Positions 34,514 to 42,182 of a stretch of DNA of 64,000 nt are shown in pieces (within the stretch, counting starts at the first letter, position 1; every line of letters begins with the position of its first letter). This DNA comes from Sneathiella aquimaris (GTDB taxonomy: Bacteria > Pseudomonadota > Alphaproteobacteria > Sneathiellales > Sneathiellaceae): assembly GCF_026409565.1 (NCBI RefSeq), contig NZ_CP112881.1, positions 1,721,501 to 1,785,500 on the forward strand. The letters run 5' to 3'. Below the pieces are notes generated by a model. The model was not told where the DNA came from and did no database searches. It was given only the letters and a program-made list of their open reading frames with translations. Position numbers and translations under genes: made by a program.

Positions 34514-36130
34514 TTAATCTTTCAGTGCGTTTTTCAGTCCGATAAACAGGCTGATGCACATGAGGAGTAAAACGATGGTAAAGGGAAACCCGGTCGACAC
34601 GGACATTGCTTGCAACGCCGTGAGGGCCTCTGTTCCGCCGACCAGCAGCAGGGTTGCAGCAACCAGCCCTTCAAATGAGCACCAGAAGACCCGCTGCGAG
34701 ACAGGGGCATCTGTTTTACCACCCGCTGTGATCGTGTCGATTACAAGGGATCCTGAATCAGAAGAAGTGACAAAGAAAACGAGCACCAGAATAATACCAA
34801 CGAAGGATGAAATGGCTGTAAGCGGCAAGGGTTTCAGCATTTCAAAGAGTTTAAGTTCAAGGGCCGCATCCTTAACCGGAGCTGTGGCATCCGCAAATAC
34901 CTGCGCAATGGCGGTTCCGCCGAACGCTCCCATCCAGACCATAGTTACCAATGTTGGAATGATTATGACGCAAAAGACAAACTCGCGAACGGTCCGGCCT
35001 TTTGAAACTCGGGCAATGAACATGCCAACAAAAGGTGACCAGGAGATCCACCACGCCCAATAAAAGGATGTCCAACCTTGTGTGAAGTTTGAATCTTCGC
35101 GTCCAAACGGCATGGACAGAGGAACCAACTCGGTGAGATAAGCAATACTACCATCCCAAATGGTGGAGAAAATGGTTGCGGTCGGTCCTACGACAATAAT
35201 GAAAAGCAACAGGAGTGCAGCAATTCCAATATTGATTTCCGATAAAATCTTCACGCCTCCATCAAGCCCGCGCAGCACTGATATCAGCGCAAGGGTGGTA
35301 ATGAACGTAATCAGGATAACCTTGGCCATATTGCCGGTTCCCCAACCGAACAGGAAGTTGAAGCCGGCAAGAGCCTGTTCCGTTCCAAAACCAAGAGAGG
35401 TTGCCAGGCCAAAGAGGGTGGCAAAAACGGCCAAAGTGTCAATTACATGTCCGGGCCAACCCCAGACACGTTCTCCCAAAAGAGGGTGGAAAGCTGACCG
35501 CAAGGTAAGGGGCAAGCCCCGATTAAAAGTAAAGAAGGCCAGGGAAAGAGCAACAACAGCATAGATGGCCCAAGGGTGAAGCGCCCAATGGAAGATAGTG
35601 GCCGCCATACCCAGCTTTAAGGCTTCGGCATGATCCGCTGCCGCAGCACCCAACGGGGCCCAGTCTGTTCTGACGCCGTTTTCAACAGTAGTCCCGCCAA
35701 TTGCAGAGCCATAATGGGACATTGGTTCTGACACACCAAAAAACATCAGGCCGATCCCCATTCCAGCAGCAAACAGCATGGCGAACCAACCAAGATAACT
35801 ATATTCGGCAGAGGCTTCTTTTCCGCCCAGACGGATGCCGCCGAGGGGGGTCACCATGAGTATCAGACAGAAAATAACAAAGATGTTGGCAGCGCTCAGG
35901 AAAAACCAGTCAAATGTTGAGGTTAAAAAGGGGCGCAACCAACCAAAAAATTCGGTTGCTTCTGCCTGAAACATCAACGCGATCAAAACAAAGGCAATGA
36001 TGGATAAGCCAGATACCATGAAAACCGGATTATGAATATCGAGACCAAAAAGGTTTACATTGTCCTGTCCGACTTCATAATCCGTCTCTATATGGTTCGG
36101 GTTATTTTGTGTAGTCTCAGTCTCTGCCAT
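34514..36130 (-). CDS. BCCT-family betaine/carnitine/choline-type transporter
   Basis: Secondary carrier of 538 residues with about 12 helices. The BCCT signature is complete: GWTSFYWAWWISWSPFVGMF. The helix 3 motif AGMGIGLMFFGVSEPMSHYG carries GMGIG, the form associated with sodium-coupled betaine transporters of the BetP type rather than the GMGIG-lacking CaiT type. The signature tryptophans of the HWALHPWAIYAVV helix are present. Betaine or choline is therefore the likely substrate class, inferred from family rules. Short N- and C-termini give no sign of a BetP-like osmosensing domain. Confidence 0.93.
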   Translation of the reverse strand: MAETETTQNNPNHIETDYEVGQDNVNLFGLDIHNPVFMVSGLSIIAFVLIALMFQAEATEFFGWLRPFLTSTFDWFFLSAANIFVIFCLILMVTPLGGIRLGGKEASAEYSYLGWFAMLFAAGMGIGLMFFGVSEPMSHYGSAIGGTTVENGVRTDWAPLGAAAADHAEALKLGMAATIFHWALHPWAIYAVVALSLAFFTFNRGLPLTLRSAFHPLLGERVWGWPGHVIDTLAVFATLFGLATSLGFGTEQALAGFNFLFGWGTGNMAKVILITFITTLALISVLRGLDGGVKILSEINIGIAALLLLFIIVVGPTATIFSTIWDGSIAYLTELVPLSMPFGREDSNFTQGWTSFYWAWWISWSPFVGMFIARVSKGRTVREFVFCVIIIPTLVTMVWMGAFGGTAIAQVFADATAPVKDAALELKLFEMLKPLPLTAISSFVGIILVLVFFVTSSDSGSLVIDTITAGGKTDAPVSQRVFWCSFEGLVAATLLLVGGTEALTALQAMSVSTGFPFTIVLLLMCISLFIGLKNALKD

Positions 36131-36344
36131 GTGAACCCTCCCGTTATGACAGTGTGGCCTTCTATTGAAGGTAATATTATTTTTTTCTTATAAGCACACT
36201 ATAACTAGCACTGAGAACAGGAGCAAAATGATTTGATTGCGCCGATAAATCTTCTCTAACCGTCACTTTCGTGTCGTTCGTGGGATTGCTTCTTGGCTCA
36301 AACTGCATTAGGCAAAGAATGAACGAGGGAGTAGACGAACAGAC

Positions 36345-37049
36345 ATGAACGATCTAATGGCGGGCGTATTTGAGGCTTTCAGGCTTCTTTGGTCATTCGA
36401 TTCCAACCTTGTCGAAATTTCTTTGCGGTCATTACAAGTGTCCTTTTCTGCGGTCATTCTGTCTGCGGCGCTGGGTCTTCCGTTTGGTGCCTGGCTTGCG
36501 GTGTCCCGCTTCCGATACCGGCGATTGGCGATCGCCTTGCTCAACGCGCTTATGGGGTTGCCCCCAGTGGTTGTCGGACTGGTAGTTTATCTGCTTCTTT
36601 CTCGCTCCGGTCCGTTGGGTGTCTTGAACCTTCTCTTTTCACCGACCGCGATGATTATTGCGCAAGTTATTATTGTTACGCCCATTATCGCATCCTTGAC
36701 CCATCAGTCACTGCGTGAGTTGTGGTTTCAATATCATGATCTACTGATCTCGCTGCACACCTCCAAACTGCAGCGCATGACCGCTCTTCTATGGGATGGC
36801 CGACGGGCTTTGCTGACAGCGACATTAACAGGCTTTGGGCGGGCTATTGGTGAAATTGGTGCAATCATGATTGTCGGCGGGAACATTGATCATCTCACTC
36901 GTGTTCTGACAACGGCCATTGCGCTGGAAGTTGGCAAGGGAGATTTCCCATTAGCATTGGGGCTTGGGATTATTTTGATTCTGCTTGCGGTCCTTGTGAA
37001 TATCAGCATTCATGTTTTGTCCCGCACGGAAAGAGAAGGAACGTGGTAA
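36345..37049 (+). CDS. tupB: Tungstate ABC transporter permease TupB
   Basis: Inner-membrane permease of the tungstate importer (234 residues, about five to six helices). The EAA-type loop is seen in ALLWDGRRALLTATLTGFGRA followed by IGEIGAIMIVGGN, typical for TupB/ModB-like permeases. It is followed by tupC with a TAATG overlap and by tupA with an ATGA overlap, so tupBCA is one translationally coupled operon. The BCCT gene is divergent. Confidence 0.92.
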   Translation: MNDLMAGVFEAFRLLWSFDSNLVEISLRSLQVSFSAVILSAALGLPFGAWLAVSRFRYRRLAIALLNALMGLPPVVVGLVVYLLLSRSGPLGVLNLLFSPTAMIIAQVIIVTPIIASLTHQSLRELWFQYHDLLISLHTSKLQRMTALLWDGRRALLTATLTGFGRAIGEIGAIMIVGGNIDHLTRVLTTAIALEVGKGDFPLALGLGIILILLAVLVNISIHVLSRTEREGTW

Positions 37050-37762
37050 TGACCAGTTTGTTTCCTGTCGCAATGCGGGCTGTGACGGTGGGCCGTAAAA
37101 AGGAGATCCTGATCGGCCCGATTGATCTGGTCATTGAGGGGGAGGGATGTACCATTTTAATGGGTCCCAATGGTTCCGGTAAGACAACCTTGCTAAGACT
37201 GCTGCATGGATTGGAGCGCCCCAGAAGTGGGGTGATCGACTGGCAGGATAGTTCTGTATCTGCGCAGAAACAGCAATCCTTCGTTTTTCAAAGTCCGACA
37301 ATCATGCGCCGGTCAGTTTTGGAAAATATTTTATATCCTTTGAAAATCAGGGATGTTCCGCGACGGAGCGCTTTAAGAAAAGCTGAAACCTGGTTGGAAA
37401 AAGTAGGCTTGTTATCTGTTATGCATCAGAAAGCCGATGTTCTTTCAGGAGGAGAAAAGCAAAAGCTTGCCGCGGCGCGCGCCTTGATTACCCGTCCGAG
37501 CCTGTTGTTTTTGGATGAACCCACTGCCAATCTGGATGGCGCATCCACATTGGCGATTGAGGGACTTGTGCAGGGAGCGATGGAAGAGGGCACCAAAATA
37601 GTAATGGCGACCCATGACGTGGGGCAGGCGAAAAGACTGGCGACAGAGGTTTTATTTTTGCATCATGGAAAGCTGAAAGAAAAATCTGAAGCTGCCGCAT
37701 TCTTCGGAGGCCCAGATACGAAGGAAGCGTCAGTATTCTTGAAAGGGGGAATATTGGTATGA
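37049..37762 (+). CDS. tupC: Tungstate ABC transporter ATP-binding protein TupC
   Basis: ATPase of 237 residues. I start at ATG 37049, with AAGGA 8 bases upstream and the codon overlapping the tupB stop; the frame is open to a GTG two codons earlier. Walker A LMGPNGSGKTTLLRLLHG, signature LSGGEKQKLAAARAL, and Walker B LLFLDEPTANLD are intact. There is no C-terminal TOBE domain, in keeping with TupC. Confidence 0.93.
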   Translation: MTSLFPVAMRAVTVGRKKEILIGPIDLVIEGEGCTILMGPNGSGKTTLLRLLHGLERPRSGVIDWQDSSVSAQKQQSFVFQSPTIMRRSVLENILYPLKIRDVPRRSALRKAETWLEKVGLLSVMHQKADVLSGGEKQKLAAARALITRPSLLFLDEPTANLDGASTLAIEGLVQGAMEEGTKIVMATHDVGQAKRLATEVLFLHHGKLKEKSEAAAFFGGPDTKEASVFLKGGILV

Positions 37763-38619
37763 TATCGTTTTTGTCGAAGTTACTGGTTTTTGTTCTGATT
37801 TTTTCGACAGGGGTGTTTTCGACTCTGGCTTTCGCAGATGACCTGAAATTGGCGGTAACAACCTCATTTCATAACTCAGGGTTGTCTGAAGTCCTCATTC
37901 CTGAAATTAAAAAAGATCTGAACCTGGATGTTCATATGCTTGTGGTTGGGACCGGACAGGCCCTTAAACTTGGCAGAGCCGGGGATGTGGATGCGATACT
38001 GGTGCATTCCAAAGCGGCAGAAGAGAAATTTATCAGAGCAGGATACGGCACCCATCGGACAGAGATCATGTATAATGATTTTGTGCTAATCGGACCGGAA
38101 ACCGATAGGCTGGATATCCCGTTGTCAAAGTCAATAACGGCCGCTTTTCAGAAAATTGCTCGAAATGAAGCTGTGTTTATCAGTCGTGGTGACGACAGTG
38201 GTACTAACCGCAAAGAGTTGTCCATCTGGCGAATGGCGGGAATTACATCCGAGAAACTTGAAGGAGACTGGTACCGGGCCACCGGTTCCGGGATGGGGGC
38301 GAGTTTGAATACGGCAAGTGCAATGGACGGATACATCCTTGCAGACCGGGCAAGCTGGCTAAATTTCAAAAACAAACGGACACTGAAAATTTTATTCTTT
38401 GGCGATACCATCCTGTTTAATCAATATGCTTTTATTCCTGTAAACCCGGATCGGCACCCGCACACAAAAATAGATCTGGCAATTAAGCTTCAAGACTGGC
38501 TGGTGAGTGAAAAAGGACAAGGGTTGATCGGTCGCTATCGATTGCAGGGTGAACAGCTGTTCTTTCCCAATGCGTTTGAGAAAAAGGTGATGCTCCCTAT
38601 ACCGGAAGGGCAGTCGTAA
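37759..38619 (+). CDS. tupA: Tungstate-binding protein TupA
   Basis: Periplasmic binding protein (286 residues) of the tungstate importer. The signal peptide covers residues 1-26 (ends at FADD). The TupA patterns LAVTTSFHNSGLSEVL and FISRGDDSGTNRKELSIW are present, the latter corresponding to the oxyanion-binding region. Order B-C-A is less common than A-B-C. The 3' end overlaps the convergent Lrp gene by 23 bases, which leaves no room for a conventional terminator. Confidence 0.94.
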   Translation: MISFLSKLLVFVLIFSTGVFSTLAFADDLKLAVTTSFHNSGLSEVLIPEIKKDLNLDVHMLVVGTGQALKLGRAGDVDAILVHSKAAEEKFIRAGYGTHRTEIMYNDFVLIGPETDRLDIPLSKSITAAFQKIARNEAVFISRGDDSGTNRKELSIWRMAGITSEKLEGDWYRATGSGMGASLNTASAMDGYILADRASWLNFKNKRTLKILFFGDTILFNQYAFIPVNPDRHPHTKIDLAIKLQDWLVSEKGQGLIGRYRLQGEQLFFPNAFEKKVMLPIPEGQS

Positions 38620-39046
38620 ATTTTATCTCTTCCATTGCGAAATTGGAACTGACGTCGGATAAGGTGACGGACTGAATAAGGCGTCTGTAAAACGTATCAT
38701 AGGCAGCGATATCGGGAACCACGACTTTCAGAAGATAATCAACGTCTCCGCTCATGCGGTAGAATTCGGTTATTTCCGGAAAACGATCAACGATGGACGC
38801 AAATTTTTCAAGCCATTCAGGGTCATGCTCGCTGGTTTTGATATTGACAAAAACCGTTACCGGAACCCCGATTTTTTCTCGATCTACAAGCACAACATGG
38901 CGTTTTATAAACCCTGTTTCCTCTAACGATTTGATCCGCCTCCAGCAGGCAGTGCGGGAGCAGCCGACGCTTTCAGAAAGGTCTGCGGCGGAAATCCGGG
39001 CGTCTTGTTGAAGGTGGAACAAAATCTTTCTGTCTATGTCATCCAT
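38597..39046 (-). CDS. Lrp/AsnC-family transcriptional regulator
   Basis: Feast/famine regulator of 149 residues. N-terminal HTH (MDDIDRKILFHLQQDARISA, then VGCSRTACWRRIKSLEETGF) and C-terminal RAM domain (YRMSGDVDYLLKVVVPDIAA followed by YDTFYRRLI) are clear. The ligand, probably an amino acid, is not identifiable. It is divergent from the DUF6356 gene; a perfect 8-bp inverted repeat between the two is a good operator candidate. Confidence 0.93.
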   Translation of the reverse strand: MDDIDRKILFHLQQDARISAADLSESVGCSRTACWRRIKSLEETGFIKRHVVLVDREKIGVPVTVFVNIKTSEHDPEWLEKFASIVDRFPEITEFYRMSGDVDYLLKVVVPDIAAYDTFYRRLIQSVTLSDVSSNFAMEEIKFTTALPV

Positions 39047-39111
39047 GAAACAAATATCTCATAAATTTTTCAAATTCGAAATAAAAGTGTCGATATTTTA
39101 GCATATAACGC

Positions 39112-39130
39112 GAATTTTGGAACAAAATTC
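39112..39130. promoter_or_regulatory. Palindromic operator candidate for the Lrp regulator
   Basis: GAATTTTG-GAA-CAAAATTC is a perfect inverted repeat with 8-bp arms and a 3-base centre in the AT-rich 147-base region between the Lrp gene and the DUF6356 gene. Lrp/AsnC proteins commonly bind AT-rich 15-bp dyads upstream of their own gene. Confidence 0.6.
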
Positions 39131-39193
39131 TCTGAAATTAGATCTAATCTACAGTCATTGAGTTGAGAACAGAATGAATTGAGTGGAGTGGTC

Positions 39194-39469
39194 ATGTCAG
39201 TCAAAGCCTTATTTTTGGATCATCCAAAATCAGTGAACGAGACATATTTGGAGCATATGCAGATGTCTGCCGGATTTGGTGGCTGGTTGCTGCTTGCAAC
39301 TCTCTGTGCGTTCATGCATTCTCTTTTTCCGTTTCTGTTTGAAAAAACCGCCAGCAATATCATCCGTCAGTTATATGGCCGGATGGTTGCAAACCGCGTT
39401 GTAAAACCATCCTCCCGCGCCGAGGAAAGATCTGCGGCCCATCTGTCATTGGACAGTGCCGCCCTGTAA
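39194..39469 (+). CDS. DUF6356 family small membrane protein
   Basis: I start at ATG 39194 (MSVKALFLDHPKSVNETYLE), with GGAG 5 bases upstream; 91 residues. The family pattern is LFLDHPKSVNETYLEHM, then FGGWLLLATLCAFMHSLFPFLFE as the single hydrophobic helix (residues 30-52), and a C-terminal cytoplasmic tail. Function is unknown. Being divergent from Lrp, it may be part of the Lrp regulon. Confidence 0.75.
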   Translation: MSVKALFLDHPKSVNETYLEHMQMSAGFGGWLLLATLCAFMHSLFPFLFEKTASNIIRQLYGRMVANRVVKPSSRAEERSAAHLSLDSAAL

Positions 39470-39611
39470 TGCTTTCCGGGCAAGCATAGAAAGCCGTTGA
39501 CCTTAAGCACGTCAAAGCGCATAAATCCGACTGAGTTTGTCAAAAGGGGAATGCGCTGAAACCTGTATGCCCATCTGGATTTTGAGATGGCGGGTTTCAA
39601 CTATATCTTGA

Positions 39612-41024
39612 ATGAGACCGATACTTTTTGTGAACGGCGCTGTTCTTGCCATTATTTCCCTGCCTCTGCTTGTTATCGAGCTGTTGAATACTGGCGCTGA
39701 TTTGCCCTTTGTGAAGGCATTTGCTTTCATCATATTCTTGGGTGTCGGGTTGATGCTGGCCTCCCGTGGATCAGCGATCACATTTACCCATAAACAAACC
39801 TTTGTCCTGACAGCGTCAATCTGGGTGACCTTGGTGGCGGCAGCAGCGTTGCCTTTTTGGATGTATGGCATGGCGCTGGAAGATTCAGTGTTTGAAGCGG
39901 CGTCTGGCATCACTACCACGGGGGCGACGGTCCTTGTCGGGCTGGATGAGATGCCCCATAGTATTTTGATGTGGCGTGCTTTCCTGCAATGGCTGGGCGG
40001 AATTGGTATCGTTGTTACGGCAATTGCGATGCTGCCGTTTCTGGGGATCGGCGGGATGCAGCTTTTTAGGACTGAAAGCTCTGAATCATCTGAAAAGGAA
40101 CTTCCCTCAGCGGCAAAGTTGGCCTCCACCACCCTTTATTTTTATCTGGGCCTAACGGTTTTATGTGTTCTGGCCTATCTGGCTGGCGGCATGACGGGAT
40201 TTGATGCAATCGCCCATGCGCTGACAACGGTTAGCACGGGGGGATTTTCCACCCATGACGCCTCGATGGGTTATTTTGATAATCCAGTGATTTATGTTAC
40301 CTGCATTGTTTTTATGTATTTAGGCAGTATTCCGTTCCTCTGGTATATCCGGGCTGTGAGAAAACGCCAGTTTGGTAGCGAGCAGGTGCGGATTTATACC
40401 ATCGGCCTGGTCGTTGTGATTGCTGTCTTGACCACCTGGTTGGTCGTTGCGAAAGATGAGCCAGTGGGGGATGCCTTGCTTCATGCAGGGTTTAATGTCA
40501 TTTCTATTGTAACCACAACTGGATATGCCATTTCTGACTATTCAGGGTGGGGCAGTTTCTCACTGATGGTTTTCTTTTTTCTGATTTTCATGGGCGGATG
40601 CACGGGATCAACATCAGGCGGCATTAAAATTATGCGGTTTATCGTCAGTGCAAAAATGGTGCGTCAGATCATTCGCAAACAGATTTACCCTAACGGTATT
40701 TTCACAGAAAAATATGACGGAAAAAAAATCACGGATGACGTGTTTGTCGGTGTCGCCAGTTTCGTTTTTGTCTTTGTCGCATCGTTCGTTGTTTTTGCCT
40801 TCATGCTGATGCCGTTCGGCTTGGATTTTGATACTGCAGTCAGCGCGTCGGCATCGGCTCTTGCCAATGTCGGGCCAGGGATTGGTACTCAGATTGGTCC
40901 TGCCGGGAACTTTTCTGCGCTGGATCCTGCAGTGAAGTGGATTTTGGCCGTGGAAATGGTTCTGGGCCGTCTTGAAGTTTTTACCCTCCTGATTTTCCTG
41001 ACGCCTCGTTTCTGGCGTCAGTAG
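39612..41024 (+). CDS. trkH: TrkH-family potassium uptake channel subunit
   Basis: Membrane component of the Trk potassium uptake system. The four selectivity-filter loops are visible: ITTTGATVL, TVSTGGFSTHD, SIVTTTGYAISD and ANVGPGIGTQIG. Helix content fits the MPM repeat architecture. It is 470 residues, slightly shorter than many, because an in-frame TGA precedes the ATG at 39612. No TrkA gene is in the window, so the gating partner is encoded elsewhere. Convergent with the hydrolase gene 14 bases away. Confidence 0.95.
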   Translation: MRPILFVNGAVLAIISLPLLVIELLNTGADLPFVKAFAFIIFLGVGLMLASRGSAITFTHKQTFVLTASIWVTLVAAAALPFWMYGMALEDSVFEAASGITTTGATVLVGLDEMPHSILMWRAFLQWLGGIGIVVTAIAMLPFLGIGGMQLFRTESSESSEKELPSAAKLASTTLYFYLGLTVLCVLAYLAGGMTGFDAIAHALTTVSTGGFSTHDASMGYFDNPVIYVTCIVFMYLGSIPFLWYIRAVRKRQFGSEQVRIYTIGLVVVIAVLTTWLVVAKDEPVGDALLHAGFNVISIVTTTGYAISDYSGWGSFSLMVFFFLIFMGGCTGSTSGGIKIMRFIVSAKMVRQIIRKQIYPNGIFTEKYDGKKITDDVFVGVASFVFVFVASFVVFAFMLMPFGLDFDTAVSASASALANVGPGIGTQIGPAGNFSALDPAVKWILAVEMVLGRLEVFTLLIFLTPRFWRQ

Positions 41025-41037
41025 TTGGCCGGTTTTC

Positions 41038-41862
41038 TTATAAAAACCTGGCGATGTAGCGGGCTGCTGGTTTCGTGAAGCTGTTATCGGTCCAGTATTT
41101 TGTATGGCTCAGTGGGTTCCACGACGTGAAGAAGCCGCCTACTTCAATTTCGTGCTCTTCTATGACGTCCAGATTATAGGCCGGGCTGATGGCTTTAAGG
41201 GGATAAGCGAGAACATCCTCCGGATCATAGTAATTCATCCATTTTGCAATTGACTTTAAATCGTTTGATAACGTATCCGGTGGAAAATCAATAGGCTGAG
41301 GGTTCTGGTGGGTAAATGTGAAGAGAGGGATGTTGCATCCAAAGGTTATAATTCCCGCCAGCGTTTTAAACTGCTCGAAATCAGTATCAACGGGAAGGGG
41401 TTCATTATTCCTGATCAATTCCTGCATATCCCAAATGTAATTCGACATTATATGCCCGCCCAGCGAGTGCGCCATCACGATCAGTGGGGCTTCTTCCGAC
41501 CCCAGTTTATCTGTTAACAAGGTCCGAACAGCTGCCCGAACAGTTGAGTGGATGGCCGTATAGGTGGACGTTTCTTTTTTGCCTCTCCGTTGGTAGGCAA
41601 CCGCGTCTCCCAAAACAGAAACAACGAAATGTCGGATCGCCATCAAGTTTAGATTCTCCTGCTGGCGAGCCCGTTGGAGGTAGTCTCGTTGACGATCAAT
41701 TAGAATATCTGCCCAATAGATGGGTTGAAACGCGATCTGATCCGTGTTCTTGCCCAAGCCTTTCAAGTGGTCTTTGATTTCTTGTATCATGCCATCCGCA
41801 AAATGCTCATCATCCTGTGAACCAATGCCGTGAATAACAAGAATGCCTAATTTTTTGCCCAT
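41038..41862 (-). CDS. Alpha/beta hydrolase-like protein
   Basis: A 274-residue cytoplasmic protein with an alpha/beta-hydrolase outline: oxyanion loop LGILVIHGIGSQ (residues 5-16), nucleophile elbow VMAHSLGGHIMSN with Ser in AHSLG, and candidate acid and histidine in YYDPEDVLAYPL and NPLSHTKYWTDN. Substrate unknown; no lipase or esterase subfamily is evident. AGGAAAC precedes the start. It lies between the convergent trkH and the gyrA leader. Confidence 0.75.
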   Translation of the reverse strand: MGKKLGILVIHGIGSQDDEHFADGMIQEIKDHLKGLGKNTDQIAFQPIYWADILIDRQRDYLQRARQQENLNLMAIRHFVVSVLGDAVAYQRRGKKETSTYTAIHSTVRAAVRTLLTDKLGSEEAPLIVMAHSLGGHIMSNYIWDMQELIRNNEPLPVDTDFEQFKTLAGIITFGCNIPLFTFTHQNPQPIDFPPDTLSNDLKSIAKWMNYYDPEDVLAYPLKAISPAYNLDVIEEHEIEVGGFFTSWNPLSHTKYWTDNSFTKPAARYIARFL

Positions 41863-42182
41863 GCCTGTTTCCTGTTCGTTCGATTCTAAAGATATTAAAT
41901 TAACTTAATCTGATATAAAGTATAATACTCGGTAAACGATAGAAATAAATGGATAAAAAGAGAAAATACGAGTCTTTACGTCACCCGAAGTTCACCGTTT
42001 TGAGTGTTTGGTGACGGCCTGTAAAATTACCGTTTGTTTCGCAGATGCAATAGGTTGCACATAGCATCAGTTTCTTGTAGAACGGAAGGGTGCTTGGACT
42101 CATGAGAAGCCAAGTGAAACAAAGTAAGTGATTTGCTGTTTCCGGGGGGAATTCCGAAGCAGTCCAACAGCTGGATGTTACC
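41863..42182. other. 320-base region upstream of gyrA
   Basis: This region separates the hydrolase start from the TTG start of gyrA. It is AT-rich in its first half; TATAAT at 41921-41926 looks like a -10 hexamer but has no good -35 at normal spacing. GTCACC (41980-41985) and GGTGAC (42010-42015) could pair as a loose hairpin in the gyrA leader. I see no RNA gene or open frame. Confidence 0.45.

Noticed and set aside
41867-41881. GTTTCCTGTTCGTTC resembling a LexA box before the alpha/beta hydrolase
   Set aside because: It has one mismatch, overlaps the ribosome binding region of the gene, and nothing else suggests SOS control; it is likely chance.
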